In this document: positions 1 through 11,600 of the stretch, one piece after another
Layout of the letters: the number at the start of each line of letters is the position of its first letter
Position numbering within the stretch: position 1 is the first letter of the stretch
DNA from: Bolinopsis microptera
Lineage: Eukaryota > Ctenophora > Tentaculata > Lobata > Bolinopsidae
DNA length: 64,000 nt
Assembly: GCF_026151205.1 (NCBI RefSeq)
Contig: NC_087076.1
Coordinates: 10,020,902 to 10,084,901 of the forward strand
Direction of reading: 5' to 3'
Translations under genes and position numbers: made by a program
Notes under the pieces: generated by a model
Databases searched by the model: none
What the model saw: the letters and a program-made list of their open reading frames with translations, nothing else
Told to the model about the DNA's origin: nothing

Positions 1-447
1 ACGCCACTGTTTTCCCGCCTGGTATCTTAGTAGCATGTTTGTTTGACCCACATACCGCTATTATAGTTGGATTTGTCATTAAATGCCCGGTTTTATTCCT
101 TGATTCAGGAAAATTCCATCACCATATGTTATCCTCTCATCGGCTTTAATACTCTATTTTGCAAGTAAATAATCTCCGAATGTTAGAATCTCAAAAATCC
201 AGCACTGAAAGTTCAAAAAAGGAAAACATTCGAATATTTAGAATATTTCGTTAATTTTCGACCATACAAGCTGCCCGGAATATCACCAATAGCACGTGCT
301 AATTTCAGTCACGTGACCCGTCTAACTTAGACAAATATATACCAGGATAAATATATAGTATAAATATAGCACTAGCAGCGAGCTATCAGCACTACGGTAA
401 CTTCGTCAGATATCAACTACCCTACACATGATTGATAGGAAGCCAAT

Positions 448-487
<40 letters not shown>

Positions 488-1310
488 ACTTAGTAATTTG
501 TGTGTATCTTATTATTACAGTTGGGGTATATTTGTACAATATCTTGTAGTTGAGGTTACAAACTCCACTTCTAGTTCACACTTCGACTTTCTGCCAGCTT
601 CATGGTACGTGGGATGTCACCTGATCTGGGTGGTATCTTGTTGTAGTGTTAGCACTGTCTGATGTAACGTTTTATCTGCCTGGATATTATCACGTTTTGT
701 TGGGCTGATAACACCTGTCTTATTCTCACTTATTACTCGTCATTTTGACTCCGATATACTGTCATTTTGACACTTTAACAGCGAATAGCGATCACCTCAT
801 GTCTTTTCATTCGATCCCTTTTCGTATTGTCAGTCTTGTGATTGATCGGCTGGGATTTCTAGTACATAAATTTACTTAATAGGCTAACATGCACTTCATG
901 ATATGACGTATACTATAATGATAATATGTATAATGGTAACTTTCAGTCGTTAAATTCTACTGATATAAGTAAATAGTAATTGGTGGCCTCCCTGCTTGTG
1001 AAACATGTTTCTTCTCATAGGACATGATGGGAAACACATATTTGTTCTGAGGTGAATCACATTTTGTTATGATTAAAACCACATTTGTTCGATCAGATAA
1101 ATGCCATCATCATGTACAATATACATGCCATCGTCAAATACACATTTTTTATAAGTGCCACACGTACTGCGGCTGCTAGGATTTGCCAAGCAAATATGTA
1201 TCGCCTCCTTTAAATAAGCGACGCTTTCGTCTTCTCGAAAATTATTTGTTTTTCTTCATTTTATCTTAAACTTTGCTAATCAGCATTTTCCACTCTTAGA
1301 AGGTTGCTAT
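1..1310. other. Upstream non-coding stretch with TC microsatellite
   Basis: I see no convincing exon here. A (TC)n microsatellite lies at about 451-484 and produces a spurious Leu-Ser-rich reading frame. The promoter of the gene beginning near 1311 should lie here, but I could not pick out a specific promoter element. Confidence 0.5.
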
Positions 1311-3326
1311 ATGAGTTCATGTTCAGGGCCGTCGACTTCGAGTATGTTTTCGATTGTCCGACAGTGCAAGGTAAGCATGATAAACATCAAGCACACAGGG
1401 GAGAAGGAGTGGAAGGGGGGGGGGGGGGGGGGGGGGAAGGGGGTCACAAATCACAACGTTATGTTATTGGAAGTGGGGGTGTCATTATTGCCACATTATC
1501 ATTCACTCCTAGGGGAGTAAGGGTTGTTCACATATTACGTAATCACTGAGGGGGAGGGAGTTTCAAAATGATTACGCTAGTGTAAATTTTAGCACAATAG
1601 CTTTGTGTAAAAAGGGAGGGTAACGTTTTGCCAAAAAGTGATTACGTAATATGTGAACCCTAACCCAAAAGTAGGTGGCAAAAACAGTGACACTGCGTCC
1701 TGCATACACACTATCACGCTTTCATCACTTCGGTTCAGTCTGCAATCTCAAAATATAGCATTACGTTTTCTGAGAGTTAGTGAGTGTCATTGTGAATATT
1801 TGCAATATGTTGAATATTATGAAGCTCCTGGTCAGCTGTAGGAAATGAAATTTAATCGTTATTTGTAAGCGGGTTTTACCTGATTTTATAGAATTATAAA
1901 TTTCTTCCAAGTCTTTAGTTCATTACGTTATTGGTCACTTATAAGATCAAAAAGTATTATTTCTTGCCACGAAATTGGTCATTATCCCAACGAAAACATT
2001 CTTGCGATCAATACAAGAAGCACGTGCAGCGCGGCTCAAGAAGCTATACTTCCTTTGCCAGAAATCATAAAAAAGATGAAACTTGTTTATGTCTGATGGG
2101 ATATGTTTTCTCAGCGGAGCAGTACGTAAGACAAACTAGACGAACTCTGATGCTAGACGGCCTAAGTGACAAATGTGAGTGCACTATTACGGATAATGAT
2201 GACGGTGAAATCCAGTTCTCGTGTGTTTTAAGTCAAGAGGGAATTGTTTGTAGAAACTACAGGTAAATCATACCAATTTTACACGTGAATTATTGATCGG
2301 TTTACAATTTGAAGGATCAAATTTTGTGTCGAAATCGAATAGAATAATTGATATAATGAATCCGTTTTTTATTAAAGTAACTTGGTGTTCATGTGTGTTC
2401 AGAAATGTAACACTAAAATACTGACTGGTCCCCCCTGCCACAGGTCAATGTTAGACATCGTGAGTATTGGGTCTATACAAAATTTAGACGATGATGACCC
2501 TATTGGTATCTACTATACAATAGAGGGCTTTAAAGATGGCCAGATAGCTAGGATTAGGAAAGGAAACACCTTTAGCAGGTAATTCTAGATTATAGTTATT
2601 GATCACTCTAACACTGATTTTCCCCATAATATAAAATGTACATGGTATACTTTCAAGTCTTGAATAGCTAATTGCCATATTTTGATGATGGTGATTGATA
2701 AATCCATCATTCAGTTTCGTTTACTGGGACCAGGCTTTATATCCCCAGCCACTTTTTAGTATACCACCATAGTCGATTAATATGCCACAATTTCATATCT
2801 TTTTATTGAAGCATATGCCAGCGGTTACTAAGTGTTTCCAAACAACAACTGCAGAAGTATCAGCTAAATCTAATTACTGTACTACCCCAGGGTAAAGTAC
2901 CAGCTGAGTCTGGTGACACCAGAAGACCAGAAGATGGTCCTCTCCCTTCCCAACAACACACACTCCCCCAACTCACCACTCCCCATCCTCAAACAGTCCC
3001 TGGTAGTTCACCGGGAGTGGGGCAACATCCTGAAGATCAGAACCAAAACCAGCAACTTTCCAATCGCCACTATTCAGAAAGAAATGAACTCTATGAGATA
3101 TTGGTTACACCTGGAACCTAATGTGGACTCATGCTTCGTGTCGGCTATTGCAGCTTATGTTTTAAGAAAGAAGATATTCGGTGACAAGCTCCCCAAAGTT
3201 TTGAAGACTCAGAATAATTTGGCTCGTAGAGCTAGGAGACTGAGTATATCGTTTAGACGGAGAAAGAAACCACGGCCACTCCGGGAAAACCTGGGTGGGA
3301 CTGCCGCAACTTCTTCAACATTGTGA
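1311..3326 (+). CDS. Unassigned four-exon gene, possible LURP-one/tubby-like barrel protein
   Basis: The proposed exons are 1311-1370, about 2030-2262, 2444-2578 and 2891-3326 (stop included). The last three join perfectly: both introns are phase 2, with donors at 2263 and 2579 and clean pyrimidine-AG acceptors before 2444 and 2891. Exon 1 (20 codons from the ATG at 1311, donor GTAAGC at 1371) is in phase with an acceptor before 2030, but that acceptor has a weak pyrimidine tract, so the 5' end is tentative. The product is about 287 aa with no signal peptide. The first half has clustered cysteines (CLCLMGY, KCECTI). The last exon has alternating strand-like segments, including REWGNILKIRT and YWLHLEPNVDSCFVSAIAAY, and a basic tail (RRARR, RRRKKPRP). 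The VDSCFVSAIAAYVL segment and the strand pattern resemble LURP-one-related or scramblase-like members of the tubby C-terminal superfamily. That assignment is inference by eye; the exon chain is firmer than the function. Confidence 0.6.
1416..1440. repeat. Poly-G run
   Basis: A run of more than 20 G residues lies inside intron 1 of the first gene. Runs like this are prone to length error in assembly. Confidence 0.8.
1520..1663. mobile_element. MITE, GGGTCGTTCACA family (copy 1)
   Basis: The ends are exact inverted repeats: GTTCACATATTACGTAATCA near 1528 and its reverse complement near 1639-1658, with GGG/CCC tips. The flanks read TAA on both sides, which suggests a 3-bp TAA target duplication as left by PIF/Harbinger-type transposases. 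The element is about 140 bp, non-coding, and lies in intron 1 of the first gene. Related copies occur at 17.46 kb (complete) and 28.23 kb (one end only). Confidence 0.75.
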
Positions 3327-3794
3327 GGCAGAGTTTTAATGGGCTATCAATGATGATAAGCCATCTAGATTCTGGATTGTAAGATTTGCTTGCTCATTTA
3401 TTTTGATACTGGAGCAGAGTGTTTGACTTTTAAAAAGTCTTCGTGCCAGGGAGGCTGCTAGGGAGGTTGCCAGGGAGATGGACATTGAAGTTACATCCCA
3501 GCTTGTATGAGGTTCTCGCTTATCATGAGAGAAGGATGAAGCTGTGGAGTTGGCTATTTTTGATCGTGTTCAATTCTGGTTTTTTTAAATAGTTGTAGGA
3601 ATCAAATCATTATTGACAGAGAACAGTTGAGAAGAGATAACCGTGAAGAAAATAGCAGCCCAAACTTTGATAATCATAATCTCGAATACAGGCTAGATTC
3701 ATATCACATATTATGTCATACAGACAAACTTTCATGGATCATAATGAGGATTTCTTGTAAAAAAATTAAGCTTATTAAAATTCCTAGAAACTAC
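3327..3794 (+). other. Likely 3' UTR of the first gene, 5' part
   Basis: No second coding exon is evident after the stop at 3326. The nearest good AATAAA on the plus strand is near 4312, so the foldback element at 3799-4167 probably lies in the 3' UTR. This is inference from signal position only. Confidence 0.35.
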
Positions 3795-3798
3795 CGTT

Positions 3799-4167
3799 CA
3801 CAGGAGGGGCTAAGTGCAAATAAACTGCTGCTCACTGCTGCTCACTGCTGCTCACTGCTACTAACTGCTGCTCACTGCTGCTGTCGCGCGCGCGCCCATA
3901 GCAGCAGTGAGCAGCAGTTAGTAGCAGTGAGCAGCAGTGAGCAGCAGTGAGCAGCAGTGAGCAGCAGTTGCGCGCAGCGTGCGTTGCCCAGTAAAGACAC
4001 GCATATAACTGCTGCTCACTGCTGCTCACTGCTGCTCACTGCTGCTCACTGACAGCAGCAGTGAGCAGCAGTGAGCAGTAGTGAGCAGCAGTTAGTAGCA
4101 GTGAGCAGCAGTGAGCAGCAGTGAGCAGCAGTTAGCAGCAGTTTCTTTGCACTTAGCCCCTCCTGTG
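3799..4167. mobile_element. Small foldback transposon with internal short tandem repeats
   Basis: The termini are 22-bp exact inverted repeats beginning CACAGGAGGGGCTAAGTGCA. They are flanked by CGTT at 3795-3798 and 4168-4171, a probable 4-bp target duplication. Between them the sequence is built from a ~10-bp unit (TGCTGCTCAC) in alternating orientation: forward, reverse, forward, reverse. There are two arm pairs around a GC-rich centre (GCGCGCGCGCCC) and a second spacer near 3970-4010. The element encodes nothing; the Ser/Gln-rich frames are artefacts of the repeat. A CAC tip with a 4-bp duplication would fit a CACTA/Chapaev-like mobiliser, but that is inference. Confidence 0.8.
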
Positions 4168-4171
4168 CGTT

Positions 4172-4969
4172 GCTTACTTAATTTTTATATTTTGTTGTTC
4201 GTTTGTGTATCTAGGTTCTTGAAATTTAATTAGGATTCCCAGATAGAATACCGTTGAATAATTGGAACAGAATTTAGTTCACCGAATTTGAAGATTGTGT
4301 CTTGTAAAATTCGAATAAATTTGAGTTTGAATTTCTGTAAATTGTCTTTTTCCCTTCTTTTACCAAAATGATGAATATTAATTCTGATAAAAATTCATCG
4401 AAAAATTAAAACAATGAGATGAGATAGGAAATAAGGACACAATACGATACTAAATACATAGTTGATACATATTATTACACATTGTTCAGTGTACAGTGTA
4501 CAGTGTACAACTACAATGTACACTTCTTCTATTCGTAGATGATAATCAATCGACCACGTATCCATAACAATAGTCAGTACCTACAATATAACACCTTTCA
4601 GTTTTCACATGTGGTTTTTCTCTTTTCTCGTTCGGGGACGTACATAGCTACCGTTATTGCCAACATGTATGTAACAATACAATATACTGAATGTACTGTA
4701 ACAGTACATTATACAGGGTGGGCCAAAAGTCATTGTGCAAACGTTGGGTCCTATACCTCCGCCGTGTTTTATATTTGAGAGCTGTTGCTTTGCAGATGGC
4801 ATACTGTACTTACTGGTTCGAGGATTCCGTCGTCAAAATTCGAATATTTTAGACCACGCCCATTCAATATTAAAACACCTATATTGTTTTCTCTGAACAT
4901 GCTGAACGCCTAATTTTTTCAGAGACGGTAGATTATCAAATGTTGCATATGATCTGAAAACATGAGGCA
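4172..4969. other. Non-coding stretch with GTACA repeats and a mariner-like end
   Basis: AATAAA near 4312 is a candidate poly(A) signal for the first gene. Around 4486-4525 there are tandem CAGTGTACAGTGTACA units. At about 4713 the string TACAGGGTGGGCCAAAAGTC resembles the terminal inverted repeat of mariner-type transposons. I did not find its partner, so this is at most a solo end. Confidence 0.4.
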
Positions 4970-5640
4970 AAACGGATTAGAAATGACGAAGTTATCAAGC
5001 ATTTTGTGTATCTCGTTAACAAAATTGACTGGGTGATTATGTGACACCGTGCAACGACGCCTTAATTGGGCACCCTTAACCTAAGATGAGAAGTACGAAT
5101 GAGTCGGACTTTTCAATTTACTCGTATCGTACGTACTTTTCAATTCTACTGAAAAGTTCTCCTTCTAGAAATTAATGGAAGAGTTCTAAATCGCAAGTTA
5201 CGGACTTATATTGAGCGTTTTCAAAACAGCTTTTAAACAAGCTGTTTGAATAAGTAAATTGTCTAGTAATTTTTGTTTTACTTTTAAATTTAAATGCCTG
5301 CCTGATCTAAGAATTGTGTGTTCAATTTGTTCGCGAACGGCATATTTTCTCTAACATCGGCAAACAATTACATTTACATTTTACAACGGCCCTGATGATA
5401 ATAATTCAAAAACAAAAAAATTCTATCTTAATCGTACGTCGTATGAGTCGGACTTTTCAAAGTTGCGTACAAGTACGTACTTTTCCCCCTAAACGAGTCC
5501 GTACTTCTCATCTTAGCCCTTAACAATTCCCATAATGTTTAACGGGGTAGTTAACGGGGTCACCTTATCACGTGATTAGGTAAACCAATCACCTGATCAC
5601 ACGTAATGAATAAACTCGTTATGCTTCATATCTCGGTCAT
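4970..5640. repeat. Older dispersed repeat, interrupted by a MITE
   Basis: The segments on both sides of the 5081-5516 MITE match a stretch at about 28075-28225. Shared strings include AATGACGAAGTTATCAAGCA, GGGTGAATAAT-like and AATTCCCATA-like blocks, in the same order. The 28-kb copy lacks the MITE and so acts as an approximate empty site. Confidence 0.6.
5081..5516. mobile_element. 436-bp MITE with 8-bp target duplication
   Basis: The element begins CTAAGATGAGAAGTACG and ends with the reverse complement. CCCTTAAC is present exactly on both sides (5073-5080 and 5517-5524). A second inverted pair, GAGTCGGACTTTTCAA, lies just inside. There is no coding potential. An 8-bp duplication is typical of hAT or P-type transposases, so a non-autonomous hAT-like element is the likeliest class. 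Confidence 0.88.
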
Positions 5641-8600
5641 CTGAGAAGCTACAGTTCTAATTCTTTCAGGACAGACGTAATTTGAATGGCCAAACACAAT
5701 TCAATAACATTTAGCTTGATCCGACTATCCAAACTATCAAATAAATGTGAAAATGTATGTTTTGGTCTTTACTTGTATTTGTGTCGAGCTGTTTAATTTA
5801 AGGTCAATTACCGAGCTCCTCTACCATTAGCAACGTCTGAAGACTGATCATTCTCAATTTTACAAAAAGAAATGTCTAGCAATAGACATTAACAATAGCC
5901 TAAGCCAATACAATATTTGGCTCCATATAACTTCATTTCTGAGCTGCTGGACTGCCGGAGGGCGTGTGGCGCCAGCAGACCCACTTGATGGCCACACCAA
6001 CCTCATTTAATGGGTCCAAGTTTATCAAACCATTTCCACGTCGTCATTGTGTAGACGCATTGGCGGACGGGATGGTTGAACGCTCTCGCGTGTGCCGTCA
6101 TCAACTGCAGCACTTATATTGATGGATTTCCCAACCTCGTCTTTGTTTTGCCATTTTATCTTCTAATCCGTGTGATCGGCGACAAATGAGATCTCATGCC
6201 AAGCTTTAGACCACTGACCAAGATCATTGATTATTCTGTGTTACAATCCGACTCAATAAGCACTAGCTCCATTCGATTCTAGACGTCCCTCAAACTTATC
6301 ATTGTTCCTGTTCATCCATGTGACCCTTAATGAACGACTAGTGCTGCCATGCCAATACTCATTTTCTTGTCCACTAACCGACTTATTTCTCAACTCAAAT
6401 CAGATCACCACAGCCAATCCAGGATCATTATTCGTGTATCAGCCACTGAGGATGCTCAACTCCCGTCACGTGGTTCCTTGCGCAACACTCGGGCTACAGA
6501 TCGAGGCAACCTCAACTTTCATGCGTATGTTGATCTGTGTGTAAGTGTAAGTGTACGTTAATCGTGATGTTGTATAGCATATAGATCCCGCCATAAAATT
6601 GTGGTGTATAATATTTATTATTTAATGTTGTAGTTTTTGTTGTGGAGCTTTTGAATCTTGGTAATGTATTGTTTTGTTTGACAAAGAGCGTCGTACTCCG
6701 ACTCGTAGCTTAATATAAAGTTTTGGAGCGTTTGTCATTGCTAATTAATGCTGATGCTCCCTTTGAGCCGCGCTGCACGTGCTATTGATACTATCACGTT
6801 GCTTGGCGGTACGCGCTGCGTGAAAAGTGAGACATGAAATTTTAGTTAGTTCAAAATGTTCTTTCTAATTCGTTTCACCGTCCCTGCGCTTCGTTATCCG
6901 ATATCTACTTGTTCATAAAATTATTCTTCAGTTCATGATTACAGATGTAAGATGAATTTACTGTGTAATTGTAATTGTATTCCGCATTAAGATTTATTTT
7001 ACCCGAAATTTCACTTTCAAGTTTTAGTATATTGAGCAGTGTTCTGTTTTAGCTAGTTGATTAAAGCCAAAATCTCGCTTACCCCAGATTTTCTAGCTGC
7101 CATAGCTCAAGGTTATAAGTAAACAAGTTTCCCATTCTCACGATGTGTGTACTACCTGTCCTAACCTTATTCGAGGTCTTACTCTTGATGTTGTCTTGTG
7201 TTGATTTATAAATATAACGTCAGTTGCAAAGCTATCTTCGCGTCAGGTAAATTTTTACCGTGTATCGAAATAACATTAACAATGAACATATTTGGAAGCT
7301 TATCTTAATTCAAACATTTTCGATTATAATTATTTAAGCGAATTTCAAAGCGATAGACCGATGTGAAGTTGCTTAGGCGATGGTTGTGGAATTATATAGC
7401 TTCAGTTGACTGAAATTTAAAAAAAGGAGAAAACGTGCAGTTTCGTTAGATTTCAATATTTTCATAATTTATACCCTTGATTCTGATCCATCAAACAGTC
7501 CATCATCAATGACTAGTGGCTACGCAGTTTAGACATTCTGGAACTTAATTCTTGGTCGAATGTTCGTTGTATGCTCTGAATGAAGTAAAAGCAATAATAT
7601 AAATGTACTATACCTAGGCACTTTCTCAAAGAATTTCTCTCTTTCTAGTTTTCCCACGGTCTCTATAGCCAGTTCTAATTCAATACCTTCAACCTTGGTA
7701 ATTAGGAGTTAGGAATTGCTGTAAATTTAAGTATAAGTTTATGTTATACGTGTTTGTTACCAAGGTTGCAGTCTCATATCCTACTCCCTAGAGAACCTCC
7801 CTACAGAGCTGTCTACTACTGTATATCATTAGTAATAACCCACACTTGTAGCCAGACTCCCACCAATCCACCAACTTCATATAACTGCAACACTTGTACA
7901 ATCCGCACTATAAGCACTATTAACTCCAGGAGTTACTTCTTAATAATAATATAGTTCTCTGCGGCTCTCACCAAAGATCAGGAAGTGTGCATATACTTAT
8001 ATGTATAACTCGGTGCTAATATACCAACCATGATGCTAGACGTTCTTATACCAACAGAGCTGGTGGGTTGTCTCTGGTATCTAGGTTACAATACCTTCTT
8101 TTAGCACATAAAGTGTGCACTGTGCATGCGTGTAATATGTAGATAATTGTGCATGGTCCTTTTTAATTGTCCAAATATTGTATTGCTGTAAGATCAAATT
8201 GAGATGAGATTTGAATTGTTATGCATGGCTTAATCTCGTTCTCTGTCGATTACAGGCATATTCAGTTTCACTGATCTATATCTGTTCCTGCGAAGCTGCG
8301 TAACTTCATGACGATCAATAAGATTACATACCGTGCGGCTAGCATCATTTCAAAGTAAAACCGATGCTGACATTGTTCATGACGTCGTATCACGGTATCC
8401 GCGCAGATACCTTTCTATACAGTTATTATTTCGAGTTAGTTGTTGCATCATCAGTCTTAATACCTTTGCAGACAAATCAATATCCGTACCTTCGTCCTCC
8501 TCGTCACTTGTTATATCACTACTCGTCCCACGTTTTGCTGTCACTACTCACTTCTAGAGATTGCCTGAAGTATATAATGGGACCCTGCAGATTCCTAAAA

Positions 8601-11600
8601 TAGTCCTCTAATTCGTGTATATATCTGAGGAATGAGACCTCATCACATGTCTCATCTTCTTTCTGTCAGTTCCCTGCCAGCTCTGAAATGTAGGAATATT
8701 TAGACCCCCAGTTCCCTGCTACTGGTGGGAATATGTAGAATATGTAGAATATGCAGACAGCTGTAACCCAGAACAGTGCTCGGCAGCAGCTCTCTTATCA
8801 AGTTATACTAATAAGAAGCAGCTCAACTGGTATCAGCGCTGGTTAATCAGCACTTACACCTCGACTACCAGTCTATCCAGAAGTGCTCGTACCACGCTAC
8901 TTCTGCACTGGTATCCTGCAGATACTATCTCGTAGATACTATCTCGTGCTACGTAGGGGGTTGTTCCGGTGTATGCTAGTTGGCGGTGTGTTTAACTTGC
9001 GAGTTTGTCGCGCACACACGTATAGGTTCTGGTGCGTCTTTCATCGCCACGCTTCTTGTCCTTGCTTTTAACATTTCGATAGGAAAACGTGGCTAATAAA
9101 GTAATATCACCAGTACAGGGTAGTACTAGTCATGATGGTGATAGTTTTGGGTGGCTTCCTCGCTAACCGTTACGTCTCCACCCTCCGTAACCATACGATA
9201 ATCTGATCCGTGGAATGGTGATTATCTCTTGTTAAATCTCACCACCACCCCAGTCATACGGTGTAGACAGTAGCCTGACTTGATGTACGGCTCATTTCGT
9301 TTGTCATTGTATTCATCCTTTCACGTGCAGATCCGTTTTGTGGCAGTTTTTCGACTTTCAAACTCTATTAACTATCAATCCGAATGTTAAACTTTTTCTC
9401 TGGAATTAGTTCATGCAAGATGTGTTTGTTTGGGGAGTTCACCAGAGGTAAACTCGGCACTAACGCCTTAAAAGTTTTATTTACATCAATCATAGAACAA
9501 TATAAAAACATACAAAAAACATAAATATGACGTACAAAAATGGTGAGTGGGGAGTACCCCTGGCGACTTCATGGTGGTTTGACAACAGGTCTTAGTGCAC
9601 TACACTTATAGTGTCTACCAACATGGCAGCCTACTAAGTAAACCCTGATCACTTCTAGTTCTACAACGCTATTTGGGAAATATCCAACTCCTTCATCACA
9701 TTGCATGGAGTGTTGGTCAGCAATGTGAGCTGTTGGTGAACAAAATGAAATGTTAGTGAACAAATTTGGACTGCTGGAGAGCCTTTTGCGGTGGTTAGTT
9801 CGAGTTAAACCGTTCATCAAGAGATCAAGAATCTATTGTCCTCTAGCTAGCTCAAAGTTACATCCCCATATTATGATCATGATTAGCCCCTGCATCTTTT
9901 ACATGTACATAATCGCTCACTTTAGCCCACGTAAATGTTAACATTAATACAAGTGATCACCAATTCAGTGACCAATAGGAGGAACCTTCTAATACAACGT
10001 TTAACAGTACATTTATTGAACCTAGTATAGTACAGTCCACCACTAATATATAAGTAAGTATCCCATGTGAGGGGTATTAAGTGTGGGGCCCTTGCTCAAT
10101 TTTACACCTCATTAAATCCAACTTCCGGCTCTCGAAGTACACCGCTGTCCTGAGTGGGGCCGGAGAGGTGCCCGCGTATTTTAATACATACTTTTTAGAG
10201 CTAGCTGGAGAGTTGCCCATATTTTTAGTACTTGCTTTTTACTTTTTTAGAGTTATCCGAGGGATTTTGTGTATTTTACATAATTTGTAGACTTAGGACC
10301 GCGTTAGTAACTAAACCTGCTGGAGGATGGAGAGACTAGAGATTCTTGAGTCGTTTTTAGTTGGCGAGTGTTTATCTTACTTTGTTATCATTAGATCGTT
10401 TTAGCTTATCCAGTGTTATCAGTGATGTTGAGACTCAATGTTGAGGTTTTTTAATGATAATTCATAATAGACATGGATTACCTGATTTAAAAACGCGTTC
10501 CTCAGCTTTTTGACTGCTCATCAGAAAGTTTCAGTTAAAGTTTAATTAATACTTTTTATTTCAAAAAGAATTTAAATTTTAGCTGTCAGCTGTGCATCGA
10601 TCATCGACCACACTATGCCCGACGCCCGTTCATATCTTTGGATAGAACAGATTGACCAGACCGCAGATCATATTGAAGACTGATGATAAAGACAGCTGAG
10701 AGTGCACAAGAGTGATGTCGAGACTAACTGATATCCGCCGTTTTTCACTTTCAACAATTGATCAGTCAGTCAGTTGATGACTTAACATCTGAGCGTGTTG
10801 ATTTCTAAATGCTAGCATCTCTATTTCAGTATTCTGATTCCGGAAAGATTTAAAACTAACAGTCAAGTCTACGATTCGCGTAGTAAACCAGTAAAATAGG
10901 CGTACTTATAACCTGGTACATGCCATGTTTTGCTGACATTATTGGTATTGTGCACGCTTAACACTACACAGTGTGGCCACTCAGCACTAAACTTGAATGG
11001 TTGCCAGCGCAAAAGTTGATTCGCTATATTTTCCTGTGTTTCAACCCTGATTTTCTGCAACGCGTGCCCACCTTCCTTCCCATTGGTTGTGCCCTGTGAC
11101 GTCATCAGAAATACTGGCCTCTGATTGGTTGTTGGTTGTATCGTCATCGTGTTGAGTTACACGGTGTTGTGCGATCCCACGAATCAGCCGGAAACCACTC
11201 AGAGTTCTTTAATTGGCCTGTAACCAGCCACTCCTAATTCGACTATATACTACGATTAATCTCCGTCAGGGTCTAAATCCTGGAAATTAGTAAATCCAGA
11301 TGGTATTGTTTAATTTTGCTTAGTATTTTTTGACGGTTTTAGAAAATCATGTCTATTTCTGCGCTACAAGGTTTTAATGTTAATCAGAATCTTCACGAAG
11401 ATTGTCTAAAAAGCCAAAAGTCTGGTTGGACGACATATTACTGATATTTGATCACGAGTATTTATATTCTTGGCAGTGTCCTTATCTTTTCGTCCCTCAG
11501 TGGCAGGATTGGTGTTAGAAGTTTTTAGTCTCACAACATAACAAGTATGATGTTCCTCTAAAATCACCAAATGGCCTGTATCAGCCACGTGACCAGCTAC

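Noticed and set aside
3627-4029. Ser/Gln/Ala-rich open frames on both strands
   Set aside because: They are produced by the TGCTGCTCAC repeats of the foldback element.
4713-4745. Complete mariner transposon
   Set aside because: Only one terminal-repeat-like string is present. No partner or transposase frame was found within 2 kb.
6302-6561. Two overlapping 70-80 codon frames
   Set aside because: Neither resembles a known protein or joins to an exon by phase. Probably chance.
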